Position numbers and translations under genes: made by a program. A DNA stretch of 64,000 bases from Agromyces allii (GTDB taxonomy: Bacteria > Actinomycetota > Actinomycetes > Actinomycetales > Microbacteriaceae): positions 124,001 to 188,000 of the forward strand of contig NZ_WBIN01000012.1 in assembly GCF_009749385.1 (NCBI RefSeq). Direction: 5' to 3'. The notes beneath the pieces were generated by a model. The model was not told the origin of the DNA. It was given only the letters and a program-made list of their open reading frames with translations, and did no database searches. Shown here one piece after another: positions 8,981 to 18,078 of this stretch. Within the stretch, counting starts at the first letter, position 1; each line of letters begins with the position of its first letter.

Positions 8981-10294
8981 ATGTCCAAACACCCCCGCGT
9001 CCGCCTCGCCGTAGGCGCCTTCGCACTCACCTCCGCAGTCGTCCTGACCGGCTGTACTGCCGGTGGCGCCGGTGGAGACGCAGGCGGCACCACCACCGTC
9101 ACGGTGATGTATGCGGTCAACGAGTTCACCGAGGACTACATCGCCGATTTCGAGGCCGACAACCCCGACATCAAGATCGAGTTCCTCGAATACGACGAGA
9201 ACCGACTGAACGCCATGCTCACCGCCGGTGACCCGCCGGACTTCGTCCGTGGCAGCCCGAGCGCCAACCTCTTCGCGCGCGGCCTCGCCGCTCCCCTCGA
9301 CGACTACATCGCGAAGAGCAAGGTCATCAAGGAGGACGACCTCCTCCCCGTCAACGACCTCTGGCGGTGGGATGGCAAGAAGCAGGGCGATGGCCCCCGG
9401 TACGGCATCGTCAAGGACTTCAGCCCCGACAACACCCTCTGGCAGAACGAAGCCATCTACGAGGCCGCTGGCGTCGAACCGCTGAGCACCACGGAGCCGG
9501 CGAGCTGGGACGATGTCCTCGAGACCGCGAAGCAGCTCAAGGCTGCCGGCGTCGAGATGCCGCTCGGCATCGAATGGCAGTGGGGTATCGCTGGAATCCT
9601 CAACACGATGGTCCAGCAGCAGGGTGGACAGGTCTTCTCGGACGACCTGACGACCATCGACCTGCAGTCGCCCGAGGCGCAGCGCGCCATCCAGTGGTTC
9701 ATTGACTACGGCAAGGCCGAAGTCGGACCCACGTCGCTGAACCCGCTCCCCGACAACCAGGACGCACCGTCGTTCCTCGCCGGCAAGATGGCCACCACCA
9801 AGGACGGGTTCTGGTTCGGCGGCAACCTCGCCTCCGAAGACGGCGCGGCGGTTGCAGCGACCTCGTCGATGGCACCCGCTCCCACCTTCGGTGAGCGACT
9901 CAGCCCCGCCCTCGGTGCCGTCGGCGCATGGATTCCCGTCGGCTCCGATGCCAAGGACCAGGCATGGAAGGTCATGGAGTACTTCATGGCCGGCCAGCCC
10001 GCGATCGACCGTGCATCCAGCGGCTGGGGACTTCCCTCGCTCGAGTCCCTCTGGGAGAACATCCCCGCCGACGAGCCCTACCAGAAGCAGTCCATCGAGC
10101 TGGCGAAGGACGAGGTCAACTACATCGTTCCCCTGCAGGACTCGCCCTACATCACGGCGACCCAGTGGAACGGCATCCTGGACCGTGAGATCCAGGCCGG
10201 CATCCAGGGCACGAAGACCGCCGAGGAGATCGCCAAGGCTGTCGAGGCCGAGGTCGACCCGCTTCTTGCTCAGGGCAAGGACCAACTCGGATGA
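8981..10294 (+). CDS. sugar ABC transporter substrate-binding lipoprotein
   Basis: A 437-residue extracytoplasmic binding protein of the family 1 solute-binding (MalE-like) type. The signal peptide ends in a lipobox with Cys near residue 23 (TSAVVLTGC), followed by a Gly/Thr-rich linker. Family features include TVMYAVNEFTEDYIADFE, NPDIKIEFLEYDENRLN and DGFWFGGNLASE. GAGG lies 8 bases before the ATG at 8981; the longer upstream frame would put residues before the signal peptide and is rejected. The stop overlaps the next start (ATGA). The ligand is probably an arabino- or galacto-oligosaccharide released by the secreted GH53 enzyme; this comes from context, not from ligand-binding residues. 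Confidence 0.93.
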   Translation: MSKHPRVRLAVGAFALTSAVVLTGCTAGGAGGDAGGTTTVTVMYAVNEFTEDYIADFEADNPDIKIEFLEYDENRLNAMLTAGDPPDFVRGSPSANLFARGLAAPLDDYIAKSKVIKEDDLLPVNDLWRWDGKKQGDGPRYGIVKDFSPDNTLWQNEAIYEAAGVEPLSTTEPASWDDVLETAKQLKAAGVEMPLGIEWQWGIAGILNTMVQQQGGQVFSDDLTTIDLQSPEAQRAIQWFIDYGKAEVGPTSLNPLPDNQDAPSFLAGKMATTKDGFWFGGNLASEDGAAVAATSSMAPAPTFGERLSPALGAVGAWIPVGSDAKDQAWKVMEYFMAGQPAIDRASSGWGLPSLESLWENIPADEPYQKQSIELAKDEVNYIVPLQDSPYITATQWNGILDREIQAGIQGTKTAEEIAKAVEAEVDPLLAQGKDQLG

Positions 10295-11289
10295 CCACCG
10301 AAGCGATGACCACTGTGTCGTCGCGGTCAGCGGCGGCCGCGGTCGCGGGTACTTCTACCCGCGGCCGCGGCTGGCGCCGCTATCGTGCACGCACGTTCTA
10401 CCTCTTCGCGTCGCCGTGGATCCTCGGCTTCATCTTCCTGACCCTCGCGCCGATCCTCTACGCGCTCGCCGTCAGCTTCACCAACTACGACGGCGCATCG
10501 CCCCTTTGGCGATGGGTTGGCCTCCGGAACTACGTCGAACTGTTCACCTCGAGCCCCGCCGTCTGGCAGAGCCTGCTGCGCACGTTCATCTACGCGAGCA
10601 TCGTCGTTCCGCTGAGCGTCGTGGGCGGGCTCTACCTCGCCGTCCTCGTCAATCGCCGCATTCGCGCACGCGGAGCGATCCGAGCAATCTTCTTCCTCCC
10701 GTCCGTGGTCCCGATCGTGGCGACCGCCATCATGTGGCGCCTCATGTTCAACCGCGATGCGGGATTCATCAACGGCTTGATCGTCCTGTTCGGCGGCGAG
10801 AAGCAGGCCTGGCTCGCCGATCCGCTCTCCTTCTACGCCCTGATCGTCATGTCGCTCTGGGGGCTTGGCGGTGGCATGATCATCTGCCTCGCGGCGTTGC
10901 AGGACGTCCCAGCCGAGCTCGAGGAAGCGGCCAAGATCGACGGCGCCGGAACCTTGCGCGTGATCTGGAACATCACGATCCCGATGATCTCGCCAGTGCT
11001 GTACTTCCTCGTGATCACCGGCATCATCGGCGCCCTGCAGGTGCTCGTACAGCCCCTCCTGCTCGTCGAGACCAACAAGATGGCCCAATCCGCCCTCGTG
11101 CCGCAGAGCTCCACGCTCTACATGGTGCACGTCTACAACGAGTTCTTCACGAACCATCGCTTCGGCTTCGGTTCCGCGATGCTGTGGGTGTTCTTCATCC
11201 TCATCCTCGCGCTCACCCTCATCATTCAGAAGATGAGCAAGCGGTTCGTCTACTACAACGTCGACTCCGACACCTCGAACGAGCGCTGA
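10291..11289 (+). CDS. sugar ABC transporter permease, MalF-type
   Basis: A 332-residue integral membrane subunit with six predicted helices after a basic N-terminal tail. The cytoplasmic EAA loop that docks the ATPase is EEAAKIDGAGTLRVIWNITI near residue 212. The start overlaps the binding-protein stop by 4 bp, indicating translational coupling. It pairs with the next gene to form the channel. No ATPase gene is in the operon, so a shared MsiK-like ATPase encoded elsewhere is expected, as known for actinobacterial CUT1 importers. Confidence 0.93.
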   Translation: MTTEAMTTVSSRSAAAAVAGTSTRGRGWRRYRARTFYLFASPWILGFIFLTLAPILYALAVSFTNYDGASPLWRWVGLRNYVELFTSSPAVWQSLLRTFIYASIVVPLSVVGGLYLAVLVNRRIRARGAIRAIFFLPSVVPIVATAIMWRLMFNRDAGFINGLIVLFGGEKQAWLADPLSFYALIVMSLWGLGGGMIICLAALQDVPAELEEAAKIDGAGTLRVIWNITIPMISPVLYFLVITGIIGALQVLVQPLLLVETNKMAQSALVPQSSTLYMVHVYNEFFTNHRFGFGSAMLWVFFILILALTLIIQKMSKRFVYYNVDSDTSNER

Positions 11290-11294
11290 TAATC

Positions 11295-12215
11295 ATGAGC
11301 CAACAAGACACCCTCAACCCCATCGCCCCGCTTGAAGCGCCCGCATCCGTGCGGAAGCCGCGACGCAAGCGCTCGCGAACCCCTCAGGAAGGCCAGAAAG
11401 CCTCCGTTTGGGTCTACATCGGCGTGTTCATCGCCCTCGCCCTGTTCGGGATCCCGTTCATCTGGATCCTCCTGACGTCGGTCGCCACGCAGCAGCAGTT
11501 CGCCGAAGGAGCGCTCGCGCTCCTCGACCTCAGCTCGCCGGCCTGGTCCAACTTCTACGAAGCAGTCACACGCATCGACTTCGGCGCGTACACGATCAAC
11601 ACGATCTTCCTCTCGACGATCACCGCGGTCCTCACCACACTGAGCAGCGCCACCGTCGGCTTCGCGTTCGCAAGACTGCGCGCCCCAGGGAAGAACGCGC
11701 TCTTCACCGTGATCCTTGCCACCATGCTGATCCCGTCGATCGCGACCCTGATTCCGACCTACATCCTCTTCGCGCGCGTCGGGCTGACCAACACCTACTG
11801 GCCCTGGGTGCTCTGGGGCATCGCGGGTACCCCGTACCTGATCTTCCTGTTCCGACAGTTCTTCAGCGCGATCCCGATCGAGCTCGAGGATGCAGCCATC
11901 ATCGACGGCGCCGGCTGGTTCCGCAGCTACATCTTCATCTTCCTGCCTCTCGCACGCCCGGCGATCCTCACTTCGCTCCTGCTGTCCTTCACCTGGACTT
12001 GGGGCGACTACCTGGCGCCGGCACTCTTGCTCAACCTGAAGAACACCACGCTCGCGGTCGCGACCGCTGCCGGATATCTGGACCCCCGCGGAGAGGGAAT
12101 CGTGACCGTTCAGGCTGCGGGTGCAGTGCTGTACCTGCTTCCGGTCGTCATCGTGTTCCTCTTCACCCAGAAGTACTTCATGGGCTCCGGCCTGGGTTCG
12201 TCCGTCAAGGGCTGA
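11295..12215 (+). CDS. sugar ABC transporter permease, MalG-type
   Basis: A 306-residue second permease with a basic N terminus (SVRKPRRKRSRT), about six helices and an EAA loop ELEDAAIIDGAGWFRSYIFI near residue 197. It ends in the family-typical GLGSSVKG. The ATG lies 5 bases after the stop of the first permease. It forms the CUT1 channel with that protein. Confidence 0.93.
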   Translation: MSQQDTLNPIAPLEAPASVRKPRRKRSRTPQEGQKASVWVYIGVFIALALFGIPFIWILLTSVATQQQFAEGALALLDLSSPAWSNFYEAVTRIDFGAYTINTIFLSTITAVLTTLSSATVGFAFARLRAPGKNALFTVILATMLIPSIATLIPTYILFARVGLTNTYWPWVLWGIAGTPYLIFLFRQFFSAIPIELEDAAIIDGAGWFRSYIFIFLPLARPAILTSLLLSFTWTWGDYLAPALLLNLKNTTLAVATAAGYLDPRGEGIVTVQAAGAVLYLLPVVIVFLFTQKYFMGSGLGSSVKG

Positions 12216-12248
12216 GCCCGAAATCGACCCCACCTGACTAGGACGCAC

Positions 12249-14525
12249 ATGACCAGCACAACCTCTGGCCTGAACTCGATCCAGCTCCGCGACTCGCGGC
12301 CACCGCTCATCGACCCGGCGATGAGCAACCAGGATGATCCACATTCCCGGATCCGACTGACCAGTCGATGGATCGAGATCGACGGCCGGCCCTCGCTCCC
12401 CGTGACGGGCGAGCTTCACTTCAGCCGTATCCCTCGCGCGCGTTGGGAGGAAACCCTGCGCCTGATGGTGGCGTCCGGACTCACCTCGGTGTCGACGTAC
12501 CTCTTCTGGATCCACCACGAGCCCGTTCGCGGTGACATCAGCTTCGACGGAGATCTCGACATCGCCGCGTTCCTCGAGACCGCGGAACGGGTTGGAGTCG
12601 ATGTCATCCTGCGCATCGGGCCCTGGTGCCATGGCGAGGTGCGAAACGGCGGCCATCCCGATTGGGTCATCGAGGCAGCACCAGCAGCTCGGACCAACGA
12701 CCCCGTGTACCTGGAACTCGCACGAGGCTGGTACGAACAGGTCGCGGCACAGGTCGCCCGCTTCTGCGGCCCCGATAGCCGCGTCATCGGCATCCAGATC
12801 GAGAACGAACTGTATGACCAGCCCGACCACATCGCCACCCTCAAACGCCTGGCACGCGAAGCCGGACTATCGGCTCCGATCTGGACGGCCACAGGGTGGG
12901 GCGGCGCGATCCTTCCACCGCACGAGGTCTTCCCGCTCTACAGCGGATATGCCGACGGTTTCTGGGCCGGTCAAGGCTCGACCTGGGACGACAGCTTCCG
13001 TGACCACTTCCGATTCACTCACGAGTGGGACGATCCGGGCGTCGGCGGCGACTTCCGTGAAGAGGGCGTCGAGATCGTGGTACGTGCCGTTGATCCGGAA
13101 TTCCCGCCCGCGACCTGCGAACTCGGCGGGGGTATGGCGACGGCATATCACCGGCGGCCGATCGCACGAGGACGTGACATCGCCGCTCTCGCGAACGTCA
13201 AGATCGGCAACGGCTCGGCTTGGCAGGGGTTCTACATGTACGCCGGGGGCGTCAACCCTGCCGACCACCTGCAGGAAACCCACGCGACCGGTTATCCGAA
13301 CGACCTACCGCGGTTCGACTACGACTTCCAGGCTGCGCTCGGCGCAACAGGCCACCCATCAGCGAGCCTCGGGCTCTTGCGCGACCACAATGCGTTCCTC
13401 GATGCCTTCGGCGAACGTCTAGTGCAGATGTACAGCTCCTTGCCGGATGACGCCCCGGTCGACGTGCACGATCTGACATCGCTGCGTTGGGCCGTCCGCA
13501 GTGACGGCGACACCGGATTCCTCTTCATCAACACGCATCAACCGCATGAGCCACTCGCAGGCTCCTCCGAAGTCCAGTTCCGCATCGACCTCGGCGGCGA
13601 TGAGCTCGTCGTGCCCGATCGTCCCCTCGACATCCCTAGCGGCCTCATCGCCCGATGGCCGCTTCGACTTGAGATCGCTGGCGTACGGATCGAGTGGGCG
13701 ACGGCCTCGGTCGCCGGCCTCGTCGACGGGGATGTCCCGACGCTCGTGCTGCGCGCACCTGACGACATCGCCGCCCGTATCCAATTCGCTTCGCCGACGA
13801 GTCTCCAGTTCAGCGACGAAGTCGTTTCCGCCGAGGAACCATTGGATATCCGGCCCGGGACGTCGCTGGTAGCCGATGGTGCGCTCCGCGTGCTCGTCGT
13901 CGACGAGCGGCAAGCAGAGCGGCTCTGGTACCTCGGCGACGAACTCATCCAATCGGACGACGCAGTCTGGCGGGAGCCACATGGCCTCGTCGTGCGGGCA
14001 TCGCAGCAGCCCTCCACGACCCGCTGGACGGGATCGAGCTTCGAACCGATCGTTCTGCGCGCCTCGTCGGCGCCCGTTACAACGCCGCTGGTATTGGAAG
14101 CTGTCCGTTCCGGAAGCGACGTGCCGGCGCGATACGGCGAGTTCATGGGTCGTTCGTCGGCGCCTACCGATCCGCAAATCGACCAGGTCGCGGCAGTTTG
14201 GCGAGTCGATCTGCCAACGACAGAGGCTCGGGCCCAGGGCGACCTGGTCGAGCTCGTCATCGACTGGGAGGGTGACGTCGCGCAGCTCCGCGCCGATGGC
14301 ACCGTCATTCGCGACCGGTTCTGGGACGGCCTTCCCTGGCGTGTGGACATCACCGATCTGGCACCCGGCACAGAGCTGACCCTCCACGTCGTGCCGATTA
14401 CCACCGACAGTCGGATCGATCTCGACGCCGCCGCACAAGCTCGAGTCGCGGCCGAGGGTCGCCTCTGCGCGGTGCAGCACATTGAGCGCGTCGTCTCCGT
14501 CCGATGGACTGAGCCGGCCAGATAG
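12249..14525 (+). CDS. GH35 beta-galactosidase
   Basis: A 758-residue GH35 enzyme that hydrolyses terminal beta-galactosyl residues. The TIM-barrel N terminus shows SLPVTGELHFSRIPRARWEE, then the acid/base Glu187 in QIENEL and the likely nucleophile Glu291 in TCELGGG. Beta-sandwich domains follow from about residue 400. AGGA sits 6 bases before the ATG at 12249. There is no signal peptide, so it should degrade galacto-oligosaccharides after import. It is 33 bases downstream of the permease gene and probably in the same operon. A beta-1,4- or beta-1,3-galactobiose substrate is likely from context. Confidence 0.9.
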   Translation: MTSTTSGLNSIQLRDSRPPLIDPAMSNQDDPHSRIRLTSRWIEIDGRPSLPVTGELHFSRIPRARWEETLRLMVASGLTSVSTYLFWIHHEPVRGDISFDGDLDIAAFLETAERVGVDVILRIGPWCHGEVRNGGHPDWVIEAAPAARTNDPVYLELARGWYEQVAAQVARFCGPDSRVIGIQIENELYDQPDHIATLKRLAREAGLSAPIWTATGWGGAILPPHEVFPLYSGYADGFWAGQGSTWDDSFRDHFRFTHEWDDPGVGGDFREEGVEIVVRAVDPEFPPATCELGGGMATAYHRRPIARGRDIAALANVKIGNGSAWQGFYMYAGGVNPADHLQETHATGYPNDLPRFDYDFQAALGATGHPSASLGLLRDHNAFLDAFGERLVQMYSSLPDDAPVDVHDLTSLRWAVRSDGDTGFLFINTHQPHEPLAGSSEVQFRIDLGGDELVVPDRPLDIPSGLIARWPLRLEIAGVRIEWATASVAGLVDGDVPTLVLRAPDDIAARIQFASPTSLQFSDEVVSAEEPLDIRPGTSLVADGALRVLVVDERQAERLWYLGDELIQSDDAVWREPHGLVVRASQQPSTTRWTGSSFEPIVLRASSAPVTTPLVLEAVRSGSDVPARYGEFMGRSSAPTDPQIDQVAAVWRVDLPTTEARAQGDLVELVIDWEGDVAQLRADGTVIRDRFWDGLPWRVDITDLAPGTELTLHVVPITTDSRIDLDAAAQARVAAEGRLCAVQHIERVVSVRWTEPAR

Positions 14526-14532
14526 GTGCGAC

Positions 14533-14563
14533 CGGTCGGCCGGAGCTCAGCTCCGGTCGACCG
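14533..14563. terminator. hairpin between convergent genes
   Basis: CGGTCGGCCGGAG (14533-14545) pairs with CTCCGGTCGACCG (14551-14563) around the loop CTCAG, with one mismatch in the stem. It lies between the stop of the GH35 gene and the 3' end of the convergent toroid-protein gene, overlapping the last codons of the latter. It could stop transcription in both directions. Confidence 0.55.
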
Positions 14564-15692
14564 CTCCAATCCTCACCAGCGGATCCGGGTTGTGCACGCC
14601 GGCCGGGCGATAGCCGAGTCCGTCCGACACACCGAGATAGTCGGCGAGCAACCAGACGATCGTCAGCCACATCTCCGTACCCTGAAGGCCCGGCACGCTA
14701 TCGGCCCCATCCGAGTGCGGCGCGAATGCGAAACCTTCGCCGTCATTCCAGTTGGTCAGAGCTCGATCCAGTTGCGCACGCGCCCACTCTTCTCCCTCTT
14801 CACGTCGGCGCGAGGACTGCCTTGCTGCCAGCCAGAGCGGGTGGATGATGTCGAGGATGTTGCACGCCGTATAGCCGTCCCCGGATTCGAGGGACGGATC
14901 CGCGGCGTGCGTGAGCACCGTTTCGATGCTCGCCTCGGGGTGCGGCAGTGACAGGCCGAACTGGGCGTAGGTGCCACGCGTCAACCGGTAGAACCCATTG
15001 ACGGGCTGGAGCCAACCGGTGTCCTTCTGACGTGCACCCCACATGCCCGTGGTCTCGTTTGACCGCGCGGTCAGCCATCCGAGCAGCGCGTACAGCGGAC
15101 CAAACCCCTCGTCGTCGAACAGGTGCCCGAAGTCTCGAATGTTGACAGCGCATGCGGTACCGATCGCGTCGACCGCAGCACCAGAGGCCCAAGCATGAGC
15201 GCCCCAGTCTCGTGACTCCAGGTCGGCCACCAAGTCGCGAGTGCTCAGACCGTGGACGATCCTGATCGGATGATCGAACGTCCGGCCGAGAAGCTTTAGC
15301 GCGTAGCCGACGCTAAGGATGTGATAGCTGGCCGACCCATCGAATGGTCGACGCTCGAGTTCGTAGCGGGCAGGGTTGTCCAGCCCACGGTCCGAGAGGT
15401 CGCCGTCAGGAATCAGACCAGTCGCCGGATCTTGAAGGGCGGTGAGGCGGCGCGCAAGATCATCAGTCTCGAATCCGAGCGGCGTTCTCCCGGTGAGCAC
15501 ATGCGCCAACTCGATCGCGTCACTCCAGGGACGGACCGCCGGGGGGAGCGGGCCAGAAGCCGACAAAGGTCGGTCAACGAATCGTCCATCCTCGAAGCAG
15601 CGGGAGAGGACGTCGTCAACCTGGGCCGGCAGCGCGCGGCCGAATCCGGCGAGTCGGCCCTCGAGCCCAGGGGCCGTCCGATGCCGGCTCAT
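14547..15692 (-). CDS. alpha/alpha-toroid-like protein, copy 1
   Basis: A 381-residue protein of unrecognised function. It is rich in paired amphipathic helices with squalene-cyclase/prenyltransferase-like QD-x-G turns (LQDPATGLIPDGD, TTGMWGARQKDTGW), suggesting an alpha/alpha toroid. It is clearly related to the protein at 19331-20440: RIVHGLSTRDLVADLE aligns with RYLAEASVRDLEAAVS, and PVNGFYRLTRGTYAQFGLSLP aligns with PHINRAFHVLRASWNLSGRP. The ATG overlaps the stop of the upstream acyltransferase by 4 bp. There is no signal peptide, so it is probably cytoplasmic. It may be a glycan lyase, hydrolase or isomerase; no family catalytic residues can be named. Confidence 0.75.
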   Translation of the reverse strand: MSRHRTAPGLEGRLAGFGRALPAQVDDVLSRCFEDGRFVDRPLSASGPLPPAVRPWSDAIELAHVLTGRTPLGFETDDLARRLTALQDPATGLIPDGDLSDRGLDNPARYELERRPFDGSASYHILSVGYALKLLGRTFDHPIRIVHGLSTRDLVADLESRDWGAHAWASGAAVDAIGTACAVNIRDFGHLFDDEGFGPLYALLGWLTARSNETTGMWGARQKDTGWLQPVNGFYRLTRGTYAQFGLSLPHPEASIETVLTHAADPSLESGDGYTACNILDIIHPLWLAARQSSRRREEGEEWARAQLDRALTNWNDGEGFAFAPHSDGADSVPGLQGTEMWLTIVWLLADYLGVSDGLGYRPAGVHNPDPLVRIGAVDRS

Positions 15693-16288
15693 CCGTCGCG
15701 CCGATCGCGGAGCTGTCGAGCAGGATTGCCGGCCACGATCGCCCAGTCGGCGACGTCCTTCGTAACGACCGCCCCTGCCGCGATGACGACATGGCTGCCA
15801 ATGCGTACACCGTCGAGGATGGTGGCGTTGGAGCCGACCCAGACGTCATCGCCGATGACGATCCCCTTGCTGAAGACGCCTTGTGTGAAGACGGGGGCAT
15901 CAGGCGACATCCGGTGGTTGAAGCCGAGGATCGACGTGTGCGCGCCGATCCGCACACCATCGCCGATCTGGATCTCGCCACGGACCACGGCGAACGGATT
16001 CACGGAGCAGTCGGCGCCGAACGTCAGCTCTCCGGTCAAGTAGGCGAGCGCCGCAACATAGGTTCGATCACCGACTGTCAGCTTGTCGCAATAGACGGCC
16101 GCATTCGGTGCGATGAACACACCGGCGCCGATGGTCGCCCCTTCAGCTTCGAGGGCGCGCTGCCGTTCACGCTGACGGGCTCCTTCCGCGGAATCGGCAT
16201 CGTACTCCCACGGGAGGAAGTCGACGCGGCGCACGGATTCTTCATTGAACTGTTCCACCCTTCCACGGTAGTAACCCCGGCCAGCCAC
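15689..16288 (-). CDS. hexapeptide-repeat (LbetaH) acyltransferase, copy 1
   Basis: About 199 residues. Imperfect hexapeptide repeats (IGAGVFIAPNAAVY, IGDGVRIGAHTSIL, IGDDVWVGSNATIL, IGSHVVIAAGAVV) form a left-handed beta-helix, as in maltose/galactoside O-acetyltransferases. The likely catalytic His is in GFNHRMSPDAP. It probably transfers an acetyl or other acyl group from CoA to a sugar. The longest frame starts at a GTG at 16288 with no Shine-Dalgarno, and internal GTGs at 16258 and 16234 are alternatives, so the start is uncertain. Its stop overlaps the start of toroid copy 1. It is related to the acyltransferase at 20437-20985. Confidence 0.85.
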   Translation of the reverse strand: MAGRGYYRGRVEQFNEESVRRVDFLPWEYDADSAEGARQRERQRALEAEGATIGAGVFIAPNAAVYCDKLTVGDRTYVAALAYLTGELTFGADCSVNPFAVVRGEIQIGDGVRIGAHTSILGFNHRMSPDAPVFTQGVFSKGIVIGDDVWVGSNATILDGVRIGSHVVIAAGAVVTKDVADWAIVAGNPARQLRDRRDG

Positions 16289-16290
16289 CG

Positions 16291-16320
16291 ATATGGAGGC
16301 AGTCCCGGATCACATGGAGG
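16291..16320 (-). promoter_or_regulatory. AraC-type direct repeat, 21-bp spacing
   Basis: ATATGGAGG (16291-16299) and ACATGGAGG (16312-16320) are direct repeats with starts exactly 21 bp apart. That is the geometry of adjacent AraC-family half-sites. They lie between the divergent acyltransferase and dehydrogenase genes. Read on the minus strand (CCTCCATRT) they resemble the TCCATATG core of the motif at 8775-8786. Confidence 0.45.
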
Positions 16321-16456
16321 ATGCTCCTGCACACACACATGCAGATCGGAGTTCTGTCCAGCAAAGCAGACGATTGCTCCATTCTCAGTACCACGGCCTC
16401 TGAGTAGCGTTGCGAGGGTGACAACGATGATGTCGGCGCAGGCGAGGAGGAGCGGT

Positions 16457-17422
16457 GTGAGACTTCGAGCCGCATGGTCGATGGACGCGGGACTCGAGAC
16501 GAGGCTCTTCGACGAGGCACAGCGCGGACGTATCCATCGGCACCTGGAGTTCGAGCCCGAGTCAGCATCGGGCACACAGGTCTTGATCACCGGATGGGGA
16601 GCCCAGAGCATCGGTCCTGCAGAGCTGGATCGGATGCCCGGCCTGCAGGCGATCCTCCACTCCGGTGGCACCGTCAAAGGAATCCTCTCTCCCGAGGTCT
16701 GGGCGCGCGGAATCCGCGTGACGACCGCCAGCGCAGCGAATGCCCTGCCGGTCGCCGAGTTCGCATTGGCGTCCATCCTGTTCGCAGGGAAGGATGTACT
16801 CGCGGCGGCCAGCGACTACGCCAGCGACCCCGGCATCGATCGAGACGGTGAACGCTTCGCTTCGATCGGCAACTACGGCCGCACGATCGGAATCGTCGGA
16901 GCCTCGCAGATCGGCCGCCGCGTCATCGAGTTGCTGCGCCCGTTCGATATGACCGTGATCGTGTTCGATCCGTACCTGGACGCTCGCGACGCGGCCGCCC
17001 TGGGGGTTTCAAGCGTCACACTGGACGAGCTCTTCCTGCGCAGCGACATCGTGAGCCTGCATGCCCCGCTTCTGCCCAGCACACGCGGCATGGTCACCGA
17101 GGACCTGCTGGCGAGCATGCCGCCAGGTGCGACGCTGATCAACACGGCGCGCGGCGGCCTCGTGGACCAAGACGCCTTGGTGCGCTGTCTCGGTGAGCGC
17201 CGGCTCAACGCGGTGCTCGACGTCACGGATCCTGAGCCGCTGCCGCGCGACCACCCGCTTCGTCAGTTGCCGAATGTGCTGCTGACACCACATCTTGCCG
17301 GTGCCCGAGGCAACGAGCTTCGCCGTCTCGGTGAGTCGGTCGTCCTCGAAGTGGAGGCATTCGCCGCGGGGCTGGCTGCCATTCATCCGTTCGGGCTCGC
17401 GGACCTGGAGAGATCTGCATGA
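16457..17422 (+). CDS. D-isomer-specific 2-hydroxyacid dehydrogenase
   Basis: A 321-residue NAD(P)-dependent oxidoreductase. The Rossmann domain has GIVGASQIGRRVIELLRPF with the acidic end of the fold in VIVFDPYLD. The substrate-domain arginine/glutamate/histidine set appears in NTARGGLVDQDAL, VTDPEPLP and TPHLAG. The frame is open far upstream, but GAGGAGG at 16444-16450 is 6 bases before a GTG at 16457, and the protein then begins VRLRAAWSMDAG, so I choose that start. It is the first gene of a six-gene same-strand run ending in an AraC regulator. The substrate is a 2-hydroxy or 2-keto acid or a related sugar acid, not identifiable here. Confidence 0.9.
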   Translation: MRLRAAWSMDAGLETRLFDEAQRGRIHRHLEFEPESASGTQVLITGWGAQSIGPAELDRMPGLQAILHSGGTVKGILSPEVWARGIRVTTASAANALPVAEFALASILFAGKDVLAAASDYASDPGIDRDGERFASIGNYGRTIGIVGASQIGRRVIELLRPFDMTVIVFDPYLDARDAAALGVSSVTLDELFLRSDIVSLHAPLLPSTRGMVTEDLLASMPPGATLINTARGGLVDQDALVRCLGERRLNAVLDVTDPEPLPRDHPLRQLPNVLLTPHLAGARGNELRRLGESVVLEVEAFAAGLAAIHPFGLADLERSA

Positions 17423-18078
17423 GTGCCGTACTGATCGTGTCGGGTGGCGGAACGTACAGCGATCCATGGCATCCATTCGACGAGACGTCCGGGCGGCTCG
17501 TCGACATCCTGGGAGCGCGGAACGACGTCACACTCACAACAGACGTGACCCAGGCGCTCGCGAATCTGCACGCCGGCGACTGGGACCTCGTCGTTCTGAA
17601 CTTTGGCAGCGCGGGAGTCGCACTGCCCACCGACACGGCATGCGTCGATGGAATCCTTCGGTTTTCGGAAGCCGGTGGAGCGATCCTCGCGTGTCACGTC
17701 GTGGCGACGGCGTTTCCTGGCGACGAACGTTGGGAGCAGATCCTCGGCGGCCGCTGGGTTCGCGGAACGTCAATGCACCCTCCTCGTGGAACTGCCGATA
17801 TCAGCGTCCTGCCTGTCGATCACCCTGTCACCCACGGCCACGACGACTTCGTCCTCGTCGATGAACGCTACAGCTACCTGAAGGTCTCGCCGGAAGTTGA
17901 GATTCTGGCGACGCACGACCACGACGGGCTGGTACACCCGCTCATCTGGGCGCACTCCCGACCTTCGTCGCGAGTCATCTACGACGGACTTGGCCACGAC
18001 GCGGCATCGTACGACTCTGAGGAACACCGTGCCCTCGTCCTGAGCGCAGCTGACTGGCTCCTCGAGGGGAAGGTCTAG
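17419..18078 (+). CDS. ThuA-like domain protein
   Basis: A 219-residue protein with the ThuA fold, a glutamine-amidotransferase-like sandwich often linked to sugar metabolism. Recognisable parts are VLIVSGGGTYSDPWHPF, GDWDLVVLNFGSA, GGAILACHVVATAFPG, DHPVTHG and RVIYDGLGHDAASY. The Cys-His-Glu amidotransferase triad is not obvious. The ATG overlaps the dehydrogenase stop by 4 bp. It may act on keto-sugars together with the dehydrogenase; this is inference. Confidence 0.82.
   Translation: MSAVLIVSGGGTYSDPWHPFDETSGRLVDILGARNDVTLTTDVTQALANLHAGDWDLVVLNFGSAGVALPTDTACVDGILRFSEAGGAILACHVVATAFPGDERWEQILGGRWVRGTSMHPPRGTADISVLPVDHPVTHGHDDFVLVDERYSYLKVSPEVEILATHDHDGLVHPLIWAHSRPSSRVIYDGLGHDAASYDSEEHRALVLSAADWLLEGKV

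Noticed and set aside
8951-10285. 444-codon minus-strand frame
   Set aside because: Antisense to the binding-protein gene; low-complexity Leu/Val/Asp/Gly composition.
11253-12830. 525-codon minus-strand frame
   Set aside because: Antisense to the permease and GH35 genes; its composition is typical of a shadow.
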